Positions 45,489 through 55,568 are shown, counted from the first letter of the stretch. The stretch is DNA of 64,000 nt from Paenibacillus sp. FSL H8-0548 (GCF_038630985.1 NZ_CP152049.1:1507501-1571500), one strand, 5' to 3'. Numbers and translations: made by a program. Notes: a model not told the origin generated them from the letters alone.

Positions 45489-46823
45489 ATGGAAATTGGA
45501 GGGGCTAGATTGAAAAGAAGTAAGATAACGATGGTTTTACTTGCCCTTGTCGTTTTGCTTGCCGCATGTGGGAAAAACGAAGTTAACACTGGAAATGGAA
45601 ATTCAGTCAATTCGGAGCCGACCGAGACAGCGGGTGAGAACGCAAATCCTGTTACTCTTAAAGTAATGGTAGCCAGCGATTGGTTGAAAGAGAAAAAGTG
45701 GCAAACCTTGTTCGATGAGTTTACAGAAACTACTGGGAATAAAATAGAAGTTCAAAGTGCACCTGTAAACAGTTACGCAGATCTTGTAAGCACTCGTTTG
45801 GCAACAGGCGATACTCCAGATCTTCTATTTTATTGGGGTCAGAAAGGATCCATCACAAGGCTTAATCCCGAGAAGAATTTATTGGATCTAAGTAATGAAG
45901 AGTACGTATCCCGCATTAACCCTGCTGTAACGAAATATTTCCTCAAAAATGATGACAAGCTTTACGGCATTCCTGTAACGGGACTGAGCGTCTCGGGAGT
46001 TATTTATAACAAAAAAGTATTCGCTGATCTTGGGATCGAGATTCCAAAAACATATGATGAGTTTTTAGCTGCTGCCGAGAAAATTAAAGGTGCTGGTATT
46101 ACACCAGTGTACGAAGCAGGTAAAGAAGCATGGCCGCTTCAAATCTTCGGCTTCAACGCTATGGCAAATATTATGAAAACACAGCCAGATCTCATGGATA
46201 AAATTAATACTAAACAAAGCACGTTTGACCAAGTACCTGAATACGTCGATGCACTTCAGAAACAGGCCGACCTTCAAACTAAAGGTTATCTAAATAAAGA
46301 CTTGTTCTCCGCAACTTATGATATGTCATTGGAACAAGTTGCGACTGGAAAATCGGCTATGATTTTCCAAGCAGACTGGGCAATTAGCCCACTTTTAGAA
46401 AAGTATCCGGATGCGGAAATCGGAATGTTCCCTATGCCATGGGACGGAGATAACTACGCTGGGATTTCTGATCCAAATGGCCTGTACGTTCTCAAAAACT
46501 CAAAGAACGTCGAAGTTGCTAAGCAATTTCTTGAGTTCTTTAGTAAGCCAGAGGTATTAAACAATTACTTTAACGAAGTCAAATCAATACCGACATGGAC
46601 AGGTCTGGATGTAACACTGAATCCTGGAACGGCTGATATGAATGTATTCGTTGAACAAGGGAAAGCGGTACCATTCTTTAACTCACTTGCTTTAGTCGAG
46701 TTTGGTGATTATCCATCTCTCATACAGCAAATGTACGGCGGTACGTCACCATTGGATGTTGCGAAAAGTCTTCAATCAATTATAGAGAAAAACTCGAAAG
46801 CAGCAGGAGTAGCTGGTTTCTAG
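45489..46823 (+). CDS. Extracellular sugar-binding lipoprotein (family 1)
   Basis: A 444-residue binding protein of the importer encoded next. The lipobox LLAAC puts the anchor Cys at about residue 27. The body shares motifs with the protein at 40601: STRLATGDTPDLLFYWGQ, VSGVIYNKKVF and KSAMIFQADWAI. Two starts are possible: ATG 45489 behind GGAGGG, and TTG 45510 behind a second GGAGGGG site. The latter gives a signal peptide beginning MKRSKITMVLLALVV. First gene of an operon with two permeases; the GH3 enzyme gene lies farther downstream. Confidence 0.92.
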   Translation: MEIGGARLKRSKITMVLLALVVLLAACGKNEVNTGNGNSVNSEPTETAGENANPVTLKVMVASDWLKEKKWQTLFDEFTETTGNKIEVQSAPVNSYADLVSTRLATGDTPDLLFYWGQKGSITRLNPEKNLLDLSNEEYVSRINPAVTKYFLKNDDKLYGIPVTGLSVSGVIYNKKVFADLGIEIPKTYDEFLAAAEKIKGAGITPVYEAGKEAWPLQIFGFNAMANIMKTQPDLMDKINTKQSTFDQVPEYVDALQKQADLQTKGYLNKDLFSATYDMSLEQVATGKSAMIFQADWAISPLLEKYPDAEIGMFPMPWDGDNYAGISDPNGLYVLKNSKNVEVAKQFLEFFSKPEVLNNYFNEVKSIPTWTGLDVTLNPGTADMNVFVEQGKAVPFFNSLALVEFGDYPSLIQQMYGGTSPLDVAKSLQSIIEKNSKAAGVAGF

Positions 46824-46849
46824 AGCTTAGGTAAGGAGTTGAGAGAACC

Positions 46850-47719
46850 ATGCTTCATAGAAAAATGTACCCTGGGTGGTTAATTGCTCCAGCGCTTATC
46901 ATTTACGGTGTTCTTTACTTGTATCCTACATTGTCAGGATTTTATTACTCAATGACAGACTGGTCACCCTATAAGGATACAATTAAATTTGTCGGGTTTG
47001 AACAGTTCAGAGAGCTGCTTGGCACTAAGGCAATGTATACAGCGATGAAACATACTGTGATTTATGCTGTACTCGTTACAATTTTACAAAATGGGATAGG
47101 AGTTCTTTTAGCCCTTCTTCTTAACTCATCGCTTGCGGGACGAAACTTTTTTCGAAGTGTATACTTTTTACCATGTATTCTAAGTGCACTTGTTGTCGGA
47201 TATACCTTCACGACTGTGTTACACCCGGATGGTATATTTAATCAGCTTTTAACGACTATAGGCCTATCTGATTGGACCAGAGATTGGCTTGGTGATCCGA
47301 AAATTGCGCTTTACAGCGTGGTAGCAGTTAATGTATGGCAATGGGCTGGTTTATCTATGGCTTTGTATCTTGCTGGTCTTCAGGGGATATCTAAGGATTT
47401 GCTGGAGGCAGCGGTGATTGATGGTACAACATATACACAAAGACTCAGGTATATCATGTTGCCAATCCTGGCCCCGGTAGTCACGATCAGCGTTTTGCTA
47501 AGTATGATTGGCTCGATGAAAGCGTTCGAGATTATTTTCGTTACGACGGGTGGCGGGCCTGGGGGGGCCACTGAGGTCATGAACACCTTTATTTTCAAAC
47601 AATTTGGTTCGGGACTTTATGCGTACGGAACGGCAGCAAACGTTGTGCTATTCTTGTCCGTGGCTGCCGTCTCAGTTCTTCTCTTAAAAGTAATGCGGAA
47701 AGGAGAGACGGCAGAATGA
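46850..47719 (+). CDS. Sugar ABC transporter permease (MalF type)
   Basis: A 289-residue CUT1 permease with six transmembrane segments, starting WLIAPALIIYGVLYLYPTLSGF. The EAA loop reads LLEAAVIDGTTYTQRLRYIMLPIL. TTGGGPGGATEVMNTF near residue 230 is typical of MalF-like permeases. It follows the binding-protein gene by 26 bases with an AAGGAG site and overlaps the second permease by four bases. It takes up the oligosaccharide presented by the binding protein. Confidence 0.94.
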   Translation: MLHRKMYPGWLIAPALIIYGVLYLYPTLSGFYYSMTDWSPYKDTIKFVGFEQFRELLGTKAMYTAMKHTVIYAVLVTILQNGIGVLLALLLNSSLAGRNFFRSVYFLPCILSALVVGYTFTTVLHPDGIFNQLLTTIGLSDWTRDWLGDPKIALYSVVAVNVWQWAGLSMALYLAGLQGISKDLLEAAVIDGTTYTQRLRYIMLPILAPVVTISVLLSMIGSMKAFEIIFVTTGGGPGGATEVMNTFIFKQFGSGLYAYGTAANVVLFLSVAAVSVLLLKVMRKGETAE

Positions 47720-48534
47720 AAAATCAATATAGAAAATGGTTGCTTACTTTATTAGCAGCCATTGGCAGCTTAGTCATCATTCTGCCTGTAGCTTTAGTCG
47801 TTTTTGGCTCCTTGAAAAGTCCTGCTGAAGCGGCAAAGTTAGACCTAAGTATCCCTTCTCAGTGGATGTGGTCAAACTACAAAACGGTGTTTATTGAAGG
47901 AAAACTGCTAAACGGATTGAAGAATAGCCTATTAGTTACGATATTAACAGTTTCGTTTACTATCGGTGCAGGATCCATGTGTTCATATTTCATTGCACGA
48001 CGTCATGGGAAGTGGGTCCAATCATTGTTCTTTTTATTTTTCGCAGGGATGATTGCACCTCCTTCAATGATTCCGACAATTAAGTTGATGCAGGCACTCC
48101 ATATTTCTGGGGAATTCATTGGTCTCATTTTATTCATGACAGCACTCAATCTTCCACTCACGATCTTTATTATGAATGGCTTTGTTCGATCCTTGCCAAG
48201 AGAGCTGGACGAGGCAGCAACGATTGACGGCGCAGGTAGCTTCTATACCTTCTCACGGATCATTTTGCCTTTGTTGAAGCCATCCATTGCAACTGTCACT
48301 GTTTTAGTTTCCATTTCTTCTTGGAACGATTTTTTGAACACGCTCTATATTATTAGTGATAGCAATATGTGGACTCTGCCTTTCTCCGTATATAATTTTG
48401 TATCGATGTATGGGACACAGTGGCACTACGTATTCGCTGATTTACTCACAGTAATGATTCCTATGTTGATCGTTTACCTGTTCTTACAAAGGTATATCAT
48501 CGAAGGGATGACATCGGGCTCGGTCAAAGGATAA
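47716..48534 (+). CDS. Sugar ABC transporter permease (MalG type)
   Basis: A 272-residue CUT1 permease, partner of the preceding one. Six membrane segments are seen; the EAA loop is LDEAATIDGAGSFYTFSRIILPLLKP, and the C-terminus IIEGMTSGSVKG is typical. The ATGA overlap shows translational coupling, and AAAGGAGA provides the site. A hairpin follows within 50 bases, so the GH3 gene probably has its own promoter. Confidence 0.94.
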   Translation: MKNQYRKWLLTLLAAIGSLVIILPVALVVFGSLKSPAEAAKLDLSIPSQWMWSNYKTVFIEGKLLNGLKNSLLVTILTVSFTIGAGSMCSYFIARRHGKWVQSLFFLFFAGMIAPPSMIPTIKLMQALHISGEFIGLILFMTALNLPLTIFIMNGFVRSLPRELDEAATIDGAGSFYTFSRIILPLLKPSIATVTVLVSISSWNDFLNTLYIISDSNMWTLPFSVYNFVSMYGTQWHYVFADLLTVMIPMLIVYLFLQRYIIEGMTSGSVKG

Positions 48535-48541
48535 GGTAATA

Positions 48542-48582
48542 ATCGTAAATCGTGCGAGCTGTAAACCTCGTACGATTTATGA
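48542..48582 (+). terminator. Hairpin after the importer operon
   Basis: Stem ATCGTAAATCGT-CGAG against CTCG-ACGATTTATGAT. It lacks a long T run, so it may be a leaky terminator or an mRNA-stabilising end. Confidence 0.6.
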
Positions 48583-48709
48583 TCGTATCTAAAAAACTAA
48601 CCTAACAGATAAGCTTTCAACTGACCTGTTAACTACTCGGCCTGCACGCTGATATGAGGAATTTAAATTAATCTTTTATTTTTCTATGTATGAAATCCAA
48701 ATCAATTAT

Positions 48710-48723
48710 TGTAAACGCTTTAA
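48710..48723 (+). promoter_or_regulatory. Candidate catabolite-responsive element (cre)
   Basis: TGTAAACGCTTTAA matches the CcpA consensus TGWAANCGNTNWCA at 13 of 14 positions and lies about 40 bases before the GH3 start, where CcpA binding would repress transcription in the presence of preferred sugars. Confidence 0.6.
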
Positions 48724-48760
48724 AAGAAGATATATCTAAATTAAATAGGGAGGTTTATAT

Positions 48761-51700
48761 ATGATGGTTAAAAAGAAATGGATGTCCGTTACACTAGCTT
48801 TTACATTATCCGTAGGATTAATATCAGGTTTTACCCCAACGATTAAAGTAAATGCAGAAGATGTTCCGATGTTTAAGACGCAAATAGGTGGTGTCTTTGA
48901 CGGCATGCCGCTGTTTGATGGGAACCCCGAACATTTAGATGAGTTTGTAGATACATATTTCGAATATACAGGGATTGAGGGACCAGCCGTATACGTAGCA
49001 GGAGCCAGAAATCATTATACATTAAAGCGTGGACCAAATTCAGGGAAGAAAATTCCTGGTGCATTATCCGCGGCGGATAATGATCAGGGTATCTCAACTG
49101 ACTTCCCGGCGTATATTGGAATGGGGCAATCTTGGAATAAAGAGCTAATTGCGGATATCGGTAATGTCATGGGAGCAGAGAAGCTCAGCCAACTTAGAGT
49201 AAAACAAGGAGACTCCAATATCCAAGATGGAGCGAATGCGTCACACTCTGTCGCTTTCACAGCTGTGAGCGATTTAAGAATGAATCCCTTAATTGGTAGA
49301 TTCGATGAAAGCTTTAGCGAAGATGTACATTTAACTTCAACTTTGGTGAATACAATGGCAACTGGGCTTAGCGGTACGGATCAAGATGCGAGCTCGGATG
49401 GCTTCTGGATGCGTGCAGCTGTAGCAACAAAGCATTTTTCTGTGTACAATTCTCAGTGGTTCCGAGAAGTTGCAAGCAATAGTGCTGGCGCTCGATCGAT
49501 CTATGAGTATTATACTCGTAGTCCTATTAAAGGATTTGAGAGTGGTTCCCTTGCAGGTGCTATGACTTCATACGGTAGGACGAATGGAATTCCTAATATC
49601 CTATCACCATTTCAAATTCATGCGAACAATTTATCAAAGTACGGAGTTTACAGTAGCACAGACTTTTATAGCGATCGTTGGGCTTATAGTAATCCGTTTA
49701 ATAATGGAGAGGATACTCAAGGGAACGGTTACGACACAAATTACGCAGTTGATAGTGCTCATGCATCTGTTCTCTTTGCTTTAGCTAAGTCAGGTGATGG
49801 CCTTCAGGATGTCCTTATGTTAGTTGATGCAGTAGAATCGGGTCTCTATGGTGCAACTGAGGCAGATTTGGTTGAAGCTGCACGAGCACATGTAAACCAA
49901 ATGGTTCGTCTAGGTATTTTTAATGAAGTAGACGAAAATGGCATACCGAAATTCTATCCGTTTGCTAGCGGAGCACGTGATGTGTCTGCTACTCAAGCGA
50001 CTTATATATTGCCTGAGCATCAGGAGATAGCTCTTAGGGCTGCACAGGAAAGTATTGTTCTACTCAAGAATGACGGTACGCTCCCGCTGGCAAAGAACAA
50101 AAAAGCAGCGATATCAGGCATTTATGCCGATTCTAGGTTTAAAACTGCAAAATCGTTACGATCAACTCCAGGTATAACGAATTCTGGGGATGCACCGCTG
50201 ACATCCATCATTAAGCAAATTGGTGGAGCGAATGTTTTCCATAAGACTGGCGGCAAAGTGATTGCGTTAAAATCCACATTTAATGATCAAATGATTACCG
50301 CTAGCGAGAATGAGACCGGGGCACAGCTGGTCACGACGACAGATCCTTTAAATACTTCCGATTCAGCACAACTTTTCGAAGTTTATGATTGGGGCCAGGA
50401 AGCGGTCAGCTTGCTTTCGTTGAAAAACAATAAGTGGGTAACCTCTCCTAGCGCGCTTAACGCTCAGATCGGAAATACAGACTCAACGAAATTAAATTTG
50501 ACTAGCAATGACTGGAATGGAGAACTACTGCAGGGAAATACCAGTACCATTCCCCCAACGTTAAGAATTGAAACTAACAGCGATGATACGGTCTCATTGG
50601 TGTCTGACTCCTTTCATTTTAGCTTCTTCGGAAATTTTACTAATAAATATTACAAAACCGGAAAGTTTATTATTACTGGCGATGATGGAGGTTTACAAAC
50701 TGCAGGCACCACATTAACGGATGCCGCTACAGTTAGTGAAGTGAAAAAAGATAGCAGAGCGAAGTTTGAAATGGTAACGGTACAGGATGTAGGTGCTGCT
50801 ACTTCGGTTAGAGCGGAAACTGACGATTACGCGATTCTATTTGTCGGAGCGATACCGCGTCTAAGCTCAGGGGAAGGTAATGATAGATCCAGCCTTTACC
50901 TAGGCGACGACGATTATGAGCTTGTTGAGAAGGTTTCTAGCGCTTTTGCTGCAAAAGGCAAGAAAACGGTAGTTGTCGTGCGAGCAAGTTCCCCAGTTAT
51001 TCTGGAGGAGATTCAGAATAATCCTAACGTTTCAGCGATACTATATCAACCGTATGCTGGGCAATATGACGCACAGGCACTAGCTCAAGTACTTTATGGT
51101 GATTATGCACCTACAGGTCGACTGACTTCTACTTGGTATGCAGACATGTCTGCTTTACCGTCAATTTCGGAATACGCTATACCGGAAGGAAATGATTCAC
51201 AAACGCTGTCAACGACTGACCCTAGGTATGTTATTGACATGACTAATGCGGATCCGATTGAAACGAAACTGACTTATATGTACACAGATGCTCCTGTAAC
51301 CTATGAATTTGGATACGGGCAATCATACAGTGGTTTCTCGTATAGTGATTTTTCCTCACCAACGACTGCTGATTTTCAAAAACCTTTCGAGGTTTCGTTA
51401 AATGTGAAGAATGTAGGGACAGTGGACACAGCCGAAGTTGTACAAGTGTATGCAAAGAATCATGCGTCAGCTTACGGTGAATATGCACCTGCTAAAAAGT
51501 TGGTTTCTTTTGAAAAGGTGATGCTCGCAGCTGGAGAAACAAAGAAGGTTACGTTACAAGTTGATCCTAGCGAACTTGCAATTTGGGATGTAAATAAAGA
51601 TGACCTTATCGTGGAAAATGGATCTTATACGCTTATGATCGGTGCATCATCCAAGGATATTTGGCTTCAGAAGGATATAAGTGTTACAGGTCAAACACTG

Positions 51701-53329
51701 GAACAGCTTAATATAAACGAGCCTTTTAACGTGTTTGATCATTCCTTTGCGTCGAATGATGTTATTTATCATGAAGTATCTAAGGAGCGTACGGCCGTTA
51801 ACCTGAAAGAAAAAAAGGTAGTTGGAGGTTATTACGCGGTACGTTCAAAAGAGAGCAACTCATGGATAGCTATTCCGAAAGTTAACCTAACAGCAGCAAA
51901 TAAAGTGACAGCAAGCGTTGCATCCACCACTACTGGCGGAATGATCACGTTACATGCCGATTCCCCGGATAGTATGCCACTTGCAACGCTGGGAGTACCG
52001 GTTACGGGTCCAAAGTCATACACGATTGCGAATGCGGGGGTACTTGTGAATGAACTCGGATATCAGGATGTCACGGTAGATCTGAGTCAAGCCGCTCCTA
52101 ATGGCAATCATGATCTATACGTCGTTTTTCATGAGCCGGATTTACGGATTGACAGCTTGTCATTTGATACCAGCAATTCTTCAGGTGGAGGCGACCCCGT
52201 TATTACGCCAGGTGGTTCAACTGGAAGTAACAGCGATGTCGAGGTCGTTAATAACCCGACCTTGAACGCTGACGGTAATGTAGAAGTCAATTTGCCATCG
52301 GGGAAAAGCCAAGTGCAGATCCCAGCTAATGCTAACGTATTTGATGGTAATCGCTCTTTATTCGTAAAAGGTAATGCTTCCACTGTCGAAATTCCATCGG
52401 AAGTGTTGAAGGAGTTCAAATCACTTGTCTCTGCGACAGATTTAAACGGGTCTCATATTTCGTTAACAATGAAGGCGATTGAGGATTCGCAGGCAGAAAA
52501 TCTTATCAATCAGGCTGCACAAAAAAACCAGGCGAGTCTCAAAGCAATCGGAGAAGTTATTGAATTTGTTATCTCAATTATTTCAAATGATGGGAAGGAA
52601 ATTAAACTTACTGAATTCTCCAAACCTGTGACGATTACGCTTAAAATTAATGGGGAAAACGTTTCAAATTTGATTGGCGTTTATCACTTCGCTGGTAATG
52701 GGAATTTAGAGTATGCAGCAGGGAAGCTGATAGAGGGAGCTTTAGTAGCTGATGTGGTTCATTTTAGCAAGTATGGCGTACTTGAATACGATAAGTCGTT
52801 TGAGGATGTACCTGAATCTTACTGGGCGAATGAAGTGATTAAGGTACTTTCCGCAAAACATATCATTTTCGGTGTAAGCGAAACGAATTTTGCTCCGTTG
52901 CAAAAAGTCACACGTGCCGAATTTGCTGCGATGATTGTGAGAGTGTTAGGACTTGAAGCAAAAAATGCACTTTCATTTAAAGACGTGGCAGCGAATTCGT
53001 GGTATGCAGAAGCGGTAACTGCAGCAAACGAGGCAGGTATCGTTATGGGAAGAACACCTAATGAGTTTGCGCCAAACGCAGCCATTACTCGTGAGGAAAT
53101 GGCAGTTATGGTCGTCCGCGCCTATGAGCTGCAGGAAGGGAATAAAGCAAACGAGTCCACAAAAACAAATTTTGTCGATCAGCAGGATGTTAGTGCTTGG
53201 GCACAAGAATACATTAATGCGGCTGTTGAGGTAGGATTGCTCCAAGGGCGAGGAGGAAATAGATTTGATCCTAAAGCGATTGCCAATCGTGCCGAAAGCG
53301 CACAAGTTATCTTAAATCTCTTGAATTAA
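48761..53329 (+). CDS. Large S-layer-anchored GH3 glycoside hydrolase
   Basis: A 1522-residue secreted enzyme. A signal peptide (1-33) is followed by a GH3 N-domain (about 34-420) with GRFDESFSED, ATKHFSVYN and probable nucleophile Asp301 in YSSTDF. The GH3 C-domain begins near 421 (ALRAAQESIVLLKNDGTLPL) but is split by an insert of about 190 residues (roughly 495-685) resembling a beta-trefoil. A fibronectin-III-like domain (about 850-980), a CBM6-like domain (about 985-1135), a linker, a further beta-rich part and three SLH repeats (from about 1347) follow. SLH repeats bind secondary cell-wall polymer, so the enzyme is displayed on the cell surface. It probably releases sugars for the importer upstream. 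Confidence 0.92.
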   Translation: MMVKKKWMSVTLAFTLSVGLISGFTPTIKVNAEDVPMFKTQIGGVFDGMPLFDGNPEHLDEFVDTYFEYTGIEGPAVYVAGARNHYTLKRGPNSGKKIPGALSAADNDQGISTDFPAYIGMGQSWNKELIADIGNVMGAEKLSQLRVKQGDSNIQDGANASHSVAFTAVSDLRMNPLIGRFDESFSEDVHLTSTLVNTMATGLSGTDQDASSDGFWMRAAVATKHFSVYNSQWFREVASNSAGARSIYEYYTRSPIKGFESGSLAGAMTSYGRTNGIPNILSPFQIHANNLSKYGVYSSTDFYSDRWAYSNPFNNGEDTQGNGYDTNYAVDSAHASVLFALAKSGDGLQDVLMLVDAVESGLYGATEADLVEAARAHVNQMVRLGIFNEVDENGIPKFYPFASGARDVSATQATYILPEHQEIALRAAQESIVLLKNDGTLPLAKNKKAAISGIYADSRFKTAKSLRSTPGITNSGDAPLTSIIKQIGGANVFHKTGGKVIALKSTFNDQMITASENETGAQLVTTTDPLNTSDSAQLFEVYDWGQEAVSLLSLKNNKWVTSPSALNAQIGNTDSTKLNLTSNDWNGELLQGNTSTIPPTLRIETNSDDTVSLVSDSFHFSFFGNFTNKYYKTGKFIITGDDGGLQTAGTTLTDAATVSEVKKDSRAKFEMVTVQDVGAATSVRAETDDYAILFVGAIPRLSSGEGNDRSSLYLGDDDYELVEKVSSAFAAKGKKTVVVVRASSPVILEEIQNNPNVSAILYQPYAGQYDAQALAQVLYGDYAPTGRLTSTWYADMSALPSISEYAIPEGNDSQTLSTTDPRYVIDMTNADPIETKLTYMYTDAPVTYEFGYGQSYSGFSYSDFSSPTTADFQKPFEVSLNVKNVGTVDTAEVVQVYAKNHASAYGEYAPAKKLVSFEKVMLAAGETKKVTLQVDPSELAIWDVNKDDLIVENGSYTLMIGASSKDIWLQKDISVTGQTLEQLNINEPFNVFDHSFASNDVIYHEVSKERTAVNLKEKKVVGGYYAVRSKESNSWIAIPKVNLTAANKVTASVASTTTGGMITLHADSPDSMPLATLGVPVTGPKSYTIANAGVLVNELGYQDVTVDLSQAAPNGNHDLYVVFHEPDLRIDSLSFDTSNSSGGGDPVITPGGSTGSNSDVEVVNNPTLNADGNVEVNLPSGKSQVQIPANANVFDGNRSLFVKGNASTVEIPSEVLKEFKSLVSATDLNGSHISLTMKAIEDSQAENLINQAAQKNQASLKAIGEVIEFVISIISNDGKEIKLTEFSKPVTITLKINGENVSNLIGVYHFAGNGNLEYAAGKLIEGALVADVVHFSKYGVLEYDKSFEDVPESYWANEVIKVLSAKHIIFGVSETNFAPLQKVTRAEFAAMIVRVLGLEAKNALSFKDVAANSWYAEAVTAANEAGIVMGRTPNEFAPNAAITREEMAVMVVRAYELQEGNKANESTKTNFVDQQDVSAWAQEYINAAVEVGLLQGRGGNRFDPKAIANRAESAQVILNLLN

Positions 53330-53408
53330 CTTATCATTCATTACATCTCATTTTTAATAAAACATTAAACATTGGAGTTATACGAGTACAAGATTTTTTG
53401 AATAAGCG

Positions 53409-53435
53409 AAGCCGCCAAAAATTGGCGGCTTTCTT
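53409..53435. terminator. Hairpin terminator abutting the intron
   Basis: A perfect 10-bp stem, AAGCCGCCAA/TTGGCGGCTT, with loop AAA, followed by TCTT. The intron starts immediately after. Read on the - strand it has an A-rich loop complement and would suit the araC gene, so it was probably a shared bidirectional terminator. Confidence 0.85.
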
Positions 53436-54076
53436 GTGTGCGACGGGCAGTCGTTTCTTTAGCGAATTATTCGCTATATGCAATCTGTTAAAAGCGGCGG
53501 CTACGTTACCTTAGGTAAACACGAGCCGAGAGCTTGGAAGGATGTTTTCTGGAGGGTGAAAGTCCCTCCTCAAGCGCTCTGGTGCGACTTGAGAAGCCTA
53601 ATCTAGGGCAATATCGCGAGGTACTTGTCTGAAGGAGATGCGGATAATCGAGAGACCCGTAGGCGGATGAGCAGACCCAAATGCGAAAGCGTGAAGCACG
53701 TAGCGGCAGGATAAGTCGGCGACTGTGCGTAAATAACGGGAAGCCTAGGAAAAAAAATCGTTGTCCAATGAACCAGACGGATAGCGGTGGCTTATCAAGT
53801 GAAGGTGCTGGGTATGTTCAGAAGGAAGATACGATGACCCCGTGAGGTTCTCTGCTTCCCTATAAAGGATGGTTACATATAAGGCTTCGTCGAAATTGTA
53901 GTCATGGTTGAGAATTCAGACGTTCTCATAGTACGGAAGTAGGCAGATGACCAAACATCTGCTGAACGGAAGGGGAACGACCTCGTGAACAAACACTTGA
54001 ATGTGGTGCCAAACAACCGTCACGTTACTGCGGTAAGAACGAACGGATTGGGTACGATGAAAGGTGGGCGATAGAC

Positions 54077-55513
54077 TTGAATCAAGAATTGAAGCTAAAG
54101 TGGCACAGTATTTATGGGCAAATTCTGTTTGAACGAAAACTTCACGCAGCATGGTTACAAGTGAAAGAAAACAAAGGTGCGGGTGGAATCGACGGTGAAA
54201 CCTTGGAGAGCTATGAGAAGAAGCTGGACGAAAATCTAAGCGAACTCTTGCAGAAACTCAAAAACAAAGCCTATGTTCCATCCCCCGTACGCAGACGATA
54301 TATCCCAAAGAAGAACGGGAAGATGCGCCCGCTAGGTATACCCAACATTGAAGACCGGATTGTGCAACAAGCCATTGTGAACGTGTTACAGCCAAAATGT
54401 GAGGAAAGCATATTCCATCGTTGGTCATGCGGGTATCGCCCTAACTATGGGGCGAAACGCGTCGCCCAGATTATCCTGTGGAACATTGAAACAGACCATA
54501 ATTTTATCTATGACTGTGACATCCGCGGCTTCTTCGATAATATCCCTCACAAGAAACTGATAGGGATACTGACGAAATACATCGCAGATGGAACGGTATT
54601 GGACATGATCTGGAAATGGCTTAAAGCGGGGTATATGGAAGAGGGGAGATATCATGAAGTGGATGCCGGCACGCCGCAAGGCGGAGTTATCTCACCCTTA
54701 CTAGCCAACTTGTATCTCAATGAGTTGGACTGGAAGTTGGAGGAGCATGGTATCCGCTTCGTGCGCTATGCCGATGATTTTCTATTGTTCGCGAAAACGG
54801 AGGAAGAAATCCGGAAAGCGGCTGAAGTCACCCGAGAAACACTGGGAGAACTAGGGCTAGAAGTAGCCATGGAGAAAACCAAAACAGTTAACTTCAAGGA
54901 AGACGACTTCGACTTCCTAGGTTTCACGTTTGAGCACTGGCGAGAGCGGAAGAAAGACGGTAAGCCGTATTTCATCGCAAAACCAAAAGATGCCACGTGG
55001 AAAGACTTCAAGCAGAAAGTCAAGGCGAAGACCCGGAAAACCCTAACACTAAACAAAAAAGCATGGCTAGAGCGCGTCAATCCGATTATTCGTGGAAAGG
55101 TAAACTACTTCCTGAACCTGTATAAAGCAGTAGAGGAAAACAAGCGATACGGACAGGAAAGTCGTTGTTTCTTTAATGCATGCAGAAACCAGCTCTTTGA
55201 TATGGACGGGTATGTGAGACAACGACTGCGAGTCGCCATGACTCACAGCCATCCAAGCCAAAGAAAAGGACACGCGATGAAGACGAAATGGAACAACGAA
55301 TTCTTTGCTAGAATCGGTCTCGTTTCTGCCTTCTGGGCATATTACAATGCGCAGTATGGTTATACACTCGAAAACTATATCGACTACATGAAGAACAGAC
55401 AGAAGGCAAAGCATGCCCAGAAGGTGCAGAAAGCAAAGGAACGAGGACAGGAGTATTATACTCCCGACCGCGTCCGTAAAATGCAATACGCACAACGTTT
55501 AGCGACATATTGA
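54077..55513 (+). CDS. ltrA: Group II intron reverse transcriptase/maturase
   Basis: A 478-residue multifunctional protein that aids splicing of its intron and copies it into DNA. Reverse transcriptase blocks are complete: NKGAGGIDGETLESY, MRPLGIPNIEDRIVQQAI, DCDIRGFFDNIPH, GTPQGGVISPLLANLYL and the catalytic YADD at residues 231-234, then FLGFTF. A maturase (X) domain occupies about 310-430. The basic C-terminus has no HNH endonuclease motif, so integration would use nicks or the replication fork. A TTG at 54077 with AGGTGGG eight bases upstream is the start. Confidence 0.94.
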   Translation: MNQELKLKWHSIYGQILFERKLHAAWLQVKENKGAGGIDGETLESYEKKLDENLSELLQKLKNKAYVPSPVRRRYIPKKNGKMRPLGIPNIEDRIVQQAIVNVLQPKCEESIFHRWSCGYRPNYGAKRVAQIILWNIETDHNFIYDCDIRGFFDNIPHKKLIGILTKYIADGTVLDMIWKWLKAGYMEEGRYHEVDAGTPQGGVISPLLANLYLNELDWKLEEHGIRFVRYADDFLLFAKTEEEIRKAAEVTRETLGELGLEVAMEKTKTVNFKEDDFDFLGFTFEHWRERKKDGKPYFIAKPKDATWKDFKQKVKAKTRKTLTLNKKAWLERVNPIIRGKVNYFLNLYKAVEENKRYGQESRCFFNACRNQLFDMDGYVRQRLRVAMTHSHPSQRKGHAMKTKWNNEFFARIGLVSAFWAYYNAQYGYTLENYIDYMKNRQKAKHAQKVQKAKERGQEYYTPDRVRKMQYAQRLATY

Positions 55514-55534
55514 TTACAAGTTGAATCACGTTGG

Positions 55535-55568
55535 TGAGCCGTATGCCTTAGTAGGGCACGTGCGGTTC
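55535..55568 (+). other. Group II intron domain V
   Basis: A 34-base hairpin of the catalytic core. GAGCCGTATGCC pairs with GGGCACGTGCGGTTC around a short loop; it is the most conserved part of group II introns. The domain VI stem GGGGAGCC/GGTTCCCC follows at about 55575-55600. Confidence 0.85.

Noticed and set aside
55308..55513. HNH endonuclease domain at the end of the intron protein
   Set aside because: The C-terminus is basic and helical but lacks the Cys pairs and HNH histidines.
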